39,504 nt of DNA from Chlorobiaceae bacterium (GTDB lineage Bacteria; Bacteroidota; Chlorobiia; Chlorobiales; Chlorobiaceae): assembly GCA_013334565.1 (NCBI GenBank), contig JAAXXI010000016.1, positions 1 through 39,504 on the forward strand, in the 5' to 3' direction. The notes beneath the pieces are model-generated. The model had not been told where the DNA came from. It saw only the letters and a program-made list of their open reading frames with translations, and ran no database searches. Of the stretch, positions 36,006 through 39,504 are shown piece by piece; position 1 is the stretch's first letter; each line of letters opens with the position of its first letter. Position numbers and translations under genes: made by a program.

Positions 36006-36671
36006 ATGAACTTCCGCCAGATGATTGCTGCACGCCATTCCTGCCGAAGCTTTCTTGATACACCGGTTGATGAGGCATCAATAACTTCCCTCGTAGAAAT
36101 CGCACAATGTTCGCCCAGCTGGGGCAACACCCAGCCATGGCGGATATGGGTAGCCGGTGGACAGACGGCCCGATCCATCAGGCAAGGAATGGTGGAAAAG
36201 GCAGAAGCTGGTTGTCCTCCGCTTCCGGATATTTCCATGCCTTCGAAGTTTCAGGGAGAGCTTCAAGCTCGTTACGTTGAAGTCGGAAAATCCGTGCTTG
36301 AAGTACTCGCTATCGACAAGAAAGACATGGAGATGCGGAACGCCCATCGGGCGAATAACTATAACGCGTTCGGTGCACCGGTACTGGTATATCTTACGGT
36401 GCCGGAAGGACAGAGCGCTTATGTCATGCTGGATGCCGGTGCATTTATAAATGCGTTTTGTATTGCTGCTGCAGATCAGGGCCTGGCCACGTGCATACAG
36501 GCAACCCTGGCTCATTATCCTGACATTGTACGTCGGTATCTGCCGATTCCTGCCGAAGAAAAGATTGTTGTCGGGGTTGCTCTTGGTTACGCCGATACCG
36601 CAGCCAGGATCAATTGCTTTCGCAGCACAAGAGAACCGGTGGACAAGATTCTGACCTTGAAGGGATTTTGA
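36006..36671 (+). CDS. Nitroreductase family protein
   Basis: A 221-residue FMN-dependent oxidoreductase of the nitroreductase superfamily. The start MNFRQMIAARHSCRSF is the family hallmark (the R-x-S-x-R-x-F flavin-phosphate contact). Next come IAQCSPSWGNTQPWRIWV (flavin- and substrate-binding S-x-x-N-x-Q-P-W), MLDAGAFINAFCIAAADQGLATCIQ, and a C-terminal VVGVALGYAD strand. AAAAGGAG precedes the start at 36006; the frame runs back to 35928 inside the methyltransferase but that part has no homology. The physiological substrate is not inferable. Co-transcription with the upstream methyltransferase is likely. Confidence 0.9.
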   Translation: MNFRQMIAARHSCRSFLDTPVDEASITSLVEIAQCSPSWGNTQPWRIWVAGGQTARSIRQGMVEKAEAGCPPLPDISMPSKFQGELQARYVEVGKSVLEVLAIDKKDMEMRNAHRANNYNAFGAPVLVYLTVPEGQSAYVMLDAGAFINAFCIAAADQGLATCIQATLAHYPDIVRRYLPIPAEEKIVVGVALGYADTAARINCFRSTREPVDKILTLKGF

Positions 36672-36683
36672 GAGTGCCCAGAG

Positions 36684-36705
36684 CTGATGAATGCATCAGG
36701 TTTTA
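36684..36705 (+). terminator. Putative terminator after the nitroreductase
   Basis: The 6-bp stem CTGATG/CATCAG (36684-36689 and 36694-36699) with the 4-base loop AATG is followed by GTTTTA. It lies 12 bp past the stop. The stem is short, so efficiency is uncertain. Confidence 0.5.
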
Positions 36706-37459
36706 TTAAAATGTTTTAAAAGTTTGGATGATGACCGATTGTCGAATTTCAGTTGAAAACTGATAGTTGCTCTCAAGTCTGGATTCGCTGTCATATCGAT
36801 TTTTTTTCCGGAATTACAGATCTATCTTTGGTGCGAGTTTTTCGTTGTAAATCTGTATCAGTTGTGAGGCTTTTCACGATTTTGTTTCAGTTCTTTCAAA
36901 TCGCTGAGCAGATCACTGCCGCTTGGTGATCGGATGTTGACAAATATCCAGTTACCGTTCTTTTGTACTGCCTAGGCAATGACATTTGGCAGTGTGTTTT
37001 TTCCTGCCTTTTGACATTACATAGAACTCAGGATGACTTATGCAGGAGTTGCTCGATCGTTTGGAGTATCTCCAGGATCTGTACAGCAGATTGTCTTGCC
37101 CTGTCGATTGTAAGTATAATTAGTAATCAACGTCCCTCAGCGATACCTGTCAAGCCGACAAGATGAACTGCAGATGAGAAGGTTCAATTCAGCGTGGCAG
37201 GCAGTTTTTATTTCTCCATGCAATTCTGTTTCAATTCCTTAATTTTCTTTCAGTTCCGCAGATATATTGTCCTGAAAGGTCACGAATTGACTTTTCAAAA
37301 ACGGGCAACTGACCGGTAACCAGTATATTTATCAATTAAATGAACCGATGCCTTTTCACTGGCTCATTTCAAGTTCCATCCCGTCAAATGAATTGAAGTA
37401 GTAGAAATGAAATCCTGATCAGAACATCGTTACAATACAAGACAAAAATTCTTGCGAAT
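36706..37459. other. Long gene-poor region with a possible decayed reading frame
   Basis: About 750 bp, AT-rich, with no accepted gene. On the minus strand, 36858-36971 stays open for 37 codons and ends AVQKNGNWIFVNIRSPSG and onward to a stop, a spelling that recalls the last strand of small SnoaL/NTF2-like proteins. Stops interrupt the frame further upstream, so at most it is a relic. The other strand offers only short frames. Confidence 0.3.
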
Positions 37460-37687
37460 ATGGCAGACGAACAGCCGACCAATTCCCGGGACGAATTCAG
37501 CACTCAATCTGACGAATCAGAAAAAATCGTCCAGTTCCTGACCGAGGCACTGAGCAACACCGTTGAGTCAGTGAGCGCGATTATCGGTCCTTTGACCAGG
37601 ACATTCGGTGAGCTCAATGACAGATTGGCCAACTCAGTGAATGATGTCCTTAAATTCCTTACGTCGTCGATCGAACAGAAAAAATAG
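37460..37687 (+). CDS. Small hypothetical amphipathic-helix protein
   Basis: A 75-residue protein that I do not recognise. The first 20 residues are polar and acidic (ADEQPTNSRDEFSTQSDESE). The rest is a long amphipathic helix (IVQFLTEALSNTVESVSAIIGPLTRTFGELNDRLANSVNDVLKFLTSSIEQ) with heptad-like spacing of leucine and valine. No signal peptide or Cys is present. No clear ribosome-binding site is seen. Coding is plausible because the composition is coherent and the start is single. It lies upstream of the PfkB gene, separated by about 105 bp containing a TAGCCT/AGGCTA hairpin (37700-37723). Confidence 0.5.
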   Translation: MADEQPTNSRDEFSTQSDESEKIVQFLTEALSNTVESVSAIIGPLTRTFGELNDRLANSVNDVLKFLTSSIEQKK

Positions 37688-37792
37688 AGGCTGGGGCGAT
37701 AGCCTGGCCGGTCGGCAAGGCTAGAAAATATGTATTTTCAGTCCTGACAGTCATTGTATCAAGGTTTTATCCGAAACTCAGGTATAAAGGAC

Positions 37793-38668
37793 ATGAACCC
37801 AGGCGGGCAGAAAAAAGGGTTGTTCTGTGGGTTGACCACTGTCGATATCATCTATCTGGTTGACAACCCTCCTGCAATCGATGAAAAAATTGTTGCGCTG
37901 GACCAGCTCATCGTTGCGGGCGGTCCTGCAACCAATGCGGCAGTCGCATTTTCTGCTCTCGGAGGAAAAAGCACCCTCGTTTCCGTTGTCGGGAAGCATC
38001 CTTCAGGTGCAGTTGCTCTCAACGATCTCAAAAGATATCATGTGATCCATGTCGATCTTGATCGAGACCGGTCAGGTGCGCCGGCCTTTTCCTCGGTAAT
38101 GGTCAGGAGATCGACAGGTGAACGGTCGGTTGTTTCCATCAATGCGGTAAAGGTTCAGGCAAACGCATTTCACGATATGGAGCTTCTGACAGATACAGAC
38201 ATAGTTCTGGTCGATGGTCATCAGATGAAAGCGGCAATTCAATTATGTTCCCATGCCCGTCAAAAAGGTATTCCATGCGTCATGGATGCCGGTAGCTGGA
38301 AAGAGGGGAGTGACGAATTGTTGCCGCTGATTGATTACGTCATCTGTTCCGAAAGGTTCAAACCGCCGCAATGTGTTACCCCGAAGGATGTGACCGAATA
38401 TGCAAGGCAACGAGGGATCAGATATCTTGCAATTACCCGTGGCGAAAATCCTTTACGCTATTTCGACAATGATCGGCAAGGTTATATAGAAATCGGTCGG
38501 ACGAAAGTGATCGATACACTGGGAGCAGGTGATATCCTTCACGGAGCATTCTGTTACTATTTGTTAACTTCAGGCGGAGACTTTGCCAACGCCCTTGCGG
38601 AAGCTTCAAAGATCGCCTCCTTTTCCTGCGGCTGTTTTGGAACGAGAGAATGGATTGGTATGATGTAA
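37793..38668 (+). CDS. PfkB-family carbohydrate kinase
   Basis: A 291-residue sugar or nucleoside kinase of the ribokinase fold. It shows the N-terminal substrate region GLTTVDIIYLVDNPP, the conserved AGGPATNAAVAFSALGG (PfkB signature 1), VGKHPSGA, and signature 2 DTLGAGDILHGAF with Asp241 and the catalytic base Asp247. The length is typical. The substrate (fructose-type sugar, ribose, adenosine or other) is not readable from the motifs. I chose the ATG at 37793 over a TTG at 37754; AAAGGA sits very close to it. It is followed 28 bp later by the DUF1847 gene, probably in one operon. Confidence 0.85.
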   Translation: MNPGGQKKGLFCGLTTVDIIYLVDNPPAIDEKIVALDQLIVAGGPATNAAVAFSALGGKSTLVSVVGKHPSGAVALNDLKRYHVIHVDLDRDRSGAPAFSSVMVRRSTGERSVVSINAVKVQANAFHDMELLTDTDIVLVDGHQMKAAIQLCSHARQKGIPCVMDAGSWKEGSDELLPLIDYVICSERFKPPQCVTPKDVTEYARQRGIRYLAITRGENPLRYFDNDRQGYIEIGRTKVIDTLGAGDILHGAFCYYLLTSGGDFANALAEASKIASFSCGCFGTREWIGMM

Positions 38669-38696
38669 CTCACTGAACAAAACAGAGAGAGTATTC

Positions 38697-39371
38697 ATGA
38701 ACACAAAGCAAAAGAGAAATAAAACCTCTGATCCGGGTTGTACCGATTGCGGTTCGTTGAACTGTTATCGCCGTGACAAGGAGTTTCCCGACTTCTGCCC
38801 AACTGATTCAGTTGCTGAAGAAGAAACAGATAACATCACCGCTCACTACCGGGGAGAAGGCATCGATGCTCTTATTGCCAGAGTGTCGGCAGAGATCGAA
38901 GGGGCTTTTTACGGTAAACTTACCCGCGTCGAGGAGATTATAGCTTTTGCCAGACGTCTCGGAGTAAAAAAAGTCGGTCTGGCTACCTGCATCGGGCTTG
39001 TGGAAGAAGCGCGACTTTTCAGCAAGGTTCTCAAGGCTCATGATCTGGAGCCCGTTTCAGTGCTTTGCAAGATCGGTTCGGTGGACAAAACGGACATAGG
39101 CATAGACGATTCGTTCAAGATACAGAAAGGCTGTCATGAAGCTATGTGCAATCCAATCCTTCAGGCAAAGTATCTCCAAGAAAAAGGAACCCAGCTCAAT
39201 GTCGTTATCGGGCTTTGTGTCGGTCATGATTCCCTGTTCATGAAATATTCGGAAGCTCCGGTAACAACACTTGTAACCAAAGACAGGATATTGGGCCACA
39301 ATCCGGCAGCTGCCCTGTATACTTCGAGATTTTACTACAAACGGCTGTTCGAAGGCAACAGTGAATATTAA
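38697..39371 (+). CDS. DUF1847 cysteine-rich (metal-binding) protein
   Basis: A 224-residue protein of the DUF1847 family. The N-terminal CTDCGSLNC, with Cys15, Cys18, Cys23 and Cys34, is the signature of this family and looks like a metal or Fe-S site. Further cysteines occur in VGLATCIGLVEEAR, VLCKIGS, KGCHEAMCNP and VIGLCVGHDS, all conserved-looking segments. The function of the family is unknown; it is typical of anaerobes. A GAGAGAG ribosome-binding site precedes the start. It follows the PfkB kinase closely and precedes the repeat/intron candidate at the window edge. Confidence 0.88.
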   Translation: MNTKQKRNKTSDPGCTDCGSLNCYRRDKEFPDFCPTDSVAEEETDNITAHYRGEGIDALIARVSAEIEGAFYGKLTRVEEIIAFARRLGVKKVGLATCIGLVEEARLFSKVLKAHDLEPVSVLCKIGSVDKTDIGIDDSFKIQKGCHEAMCNPILQAKYLQEKGTQLNVVIGLCVGHDSLFMKYSEAPVTTLVTKDRILGHNPAAALYTSRFYYKRLFEGNSEY

Positions 39372-39386
39372 GTGCACCTCTATTTA
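39372..39386. repeat. Terminal sequence shared with the MITE-like element
   Basis: GTGCACCTCTATTTA directly follows the DUF1847 stop. Positions 39374-39386 (GCACCTCTATTTA) are identical to the inner 13 bp of the inverted repeat end of the element at 15749-15890, and the following bases (GTCGT, GAAGC) also recall that element. It looks like a second, interrupted or diverged copy. Confidence 0.5.
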
Positions 39387-39504
39387 GTGTGTCGTAGCGA
39401 AGCAATATAGGTGATGAGGGTCTGGCCCCTCGCACTCGGCTTGCAGGAGCAGGGAGCAAACCACCGTATGCGGCTTTAGCCAAAAGCTATGGTCGTGAGC
39501 GATA
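39387..39504 (+). mobile_element. Possible 5' end of a group II intron (runs off the window)
   Basis: The stretch begins GTGTG, which fits the GUGYG consensus of group II intron 5' ends. It continues as a GC-rich, structured, non-coding sequence with several short stems, for example GAGGG-TCTGG-CCCCTC near 39415 and GCGGCTTTAGCC near 39470, resembling domain I. It ends with GGTCGTGAGCGATA, a spelling I associate with intron domain I, from memory only. The catalytic domains V/VI and any reverse transcriptase lie beyond the window, so this is a tentative call. Confidence 0.38.

Overview
The window reads as chromosome of a green sulfur bacterium (Chlorobiaceae/Chlorobia). The main anchor is a complete magnesium-chelatase locus in the order bchI-bchD-bchH paralogue (25255-32267); this arrangement, with a BchT-type large subunit next to bchI/bchD, is what I recall for Chlorobaculum tepidum. 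A UbiA-type prenyltransferase and balanced base composition fit. Genus cannot be decided from sequence reading alone.

Region 1 (1-6250) is accessory and visibly reshuffled. It holds a ParD/RelE-like toxin-antitoxin pair behind a strong palindrome, a membrane-protein gene without a visible start, a 49-residue Lmo0937-type membrane peptide, a VOC (glyoxalase-fold) protein, a fragment of a type I restriction HsdR subunit, an Old Yellow Enzyme family oxidoreductase, an alpha/beta hydrolase and methylglyoxal synthase. A short repeat with a palindromic core occurs three times between 859 and 1911.

Region 2 (6560-25000) is mostly housekeeping plus signalling. It contains a secreted Gly-Pro-Gly repeat protein, a YbhN/MprF-type flippase-like membrane protein, a UbiA-family enzyme, a PrxQ/BCP peroxiredoxin, an Omp85-type beta-barrel without POTRA domains, a REC-PAS-histidine kinase followed by two stand-alone receivers, a uridine-kinase-like P-loop kinase, an ABC-F ATPase, AlkD, a secreted prolyl oligopeptidase, an iron-sulfur-flavoprotein-like reductase, a RluD-family pseudouridine synthase and dihydrolipoamide dehydrogenase. 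A 142-bp MITE-like element with perfect 16-bp terminal inverted repeats lies at 15749-15890.

Region 3 (25255-34042) is the chelatase operon. BchI is the active AAA+ motor, BchD is the degenerate AAA+/VWA partner, and the large porphyrin-binding subunit inserts Mg2+ into protoporphyrin IX as the first committed step to (bacterio)chlorophyll. A 15-bp hairpin separates bchD from the large subunit. A run of perfect hairpins follows the large subunit, and guaB lies convergent to it.

Region 4 (34241-39504) starts with three consecutive serine tRNAs (GGA, UGA, GCU). A 172-bp tandem duplication follows that repeats the tRNA-Ser(GCU) 3' end and its terminator. Downstream are a methyltransferase-nitroreductase pair, a long gene-poor stretch, a 75-residue unknown, a PfkB sugar kinase and a DUF1847 cysteine-rich protein. 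The right edge begins with the same terminal sequence as the MITE and then appears to enter the 5' end of a group II intron.
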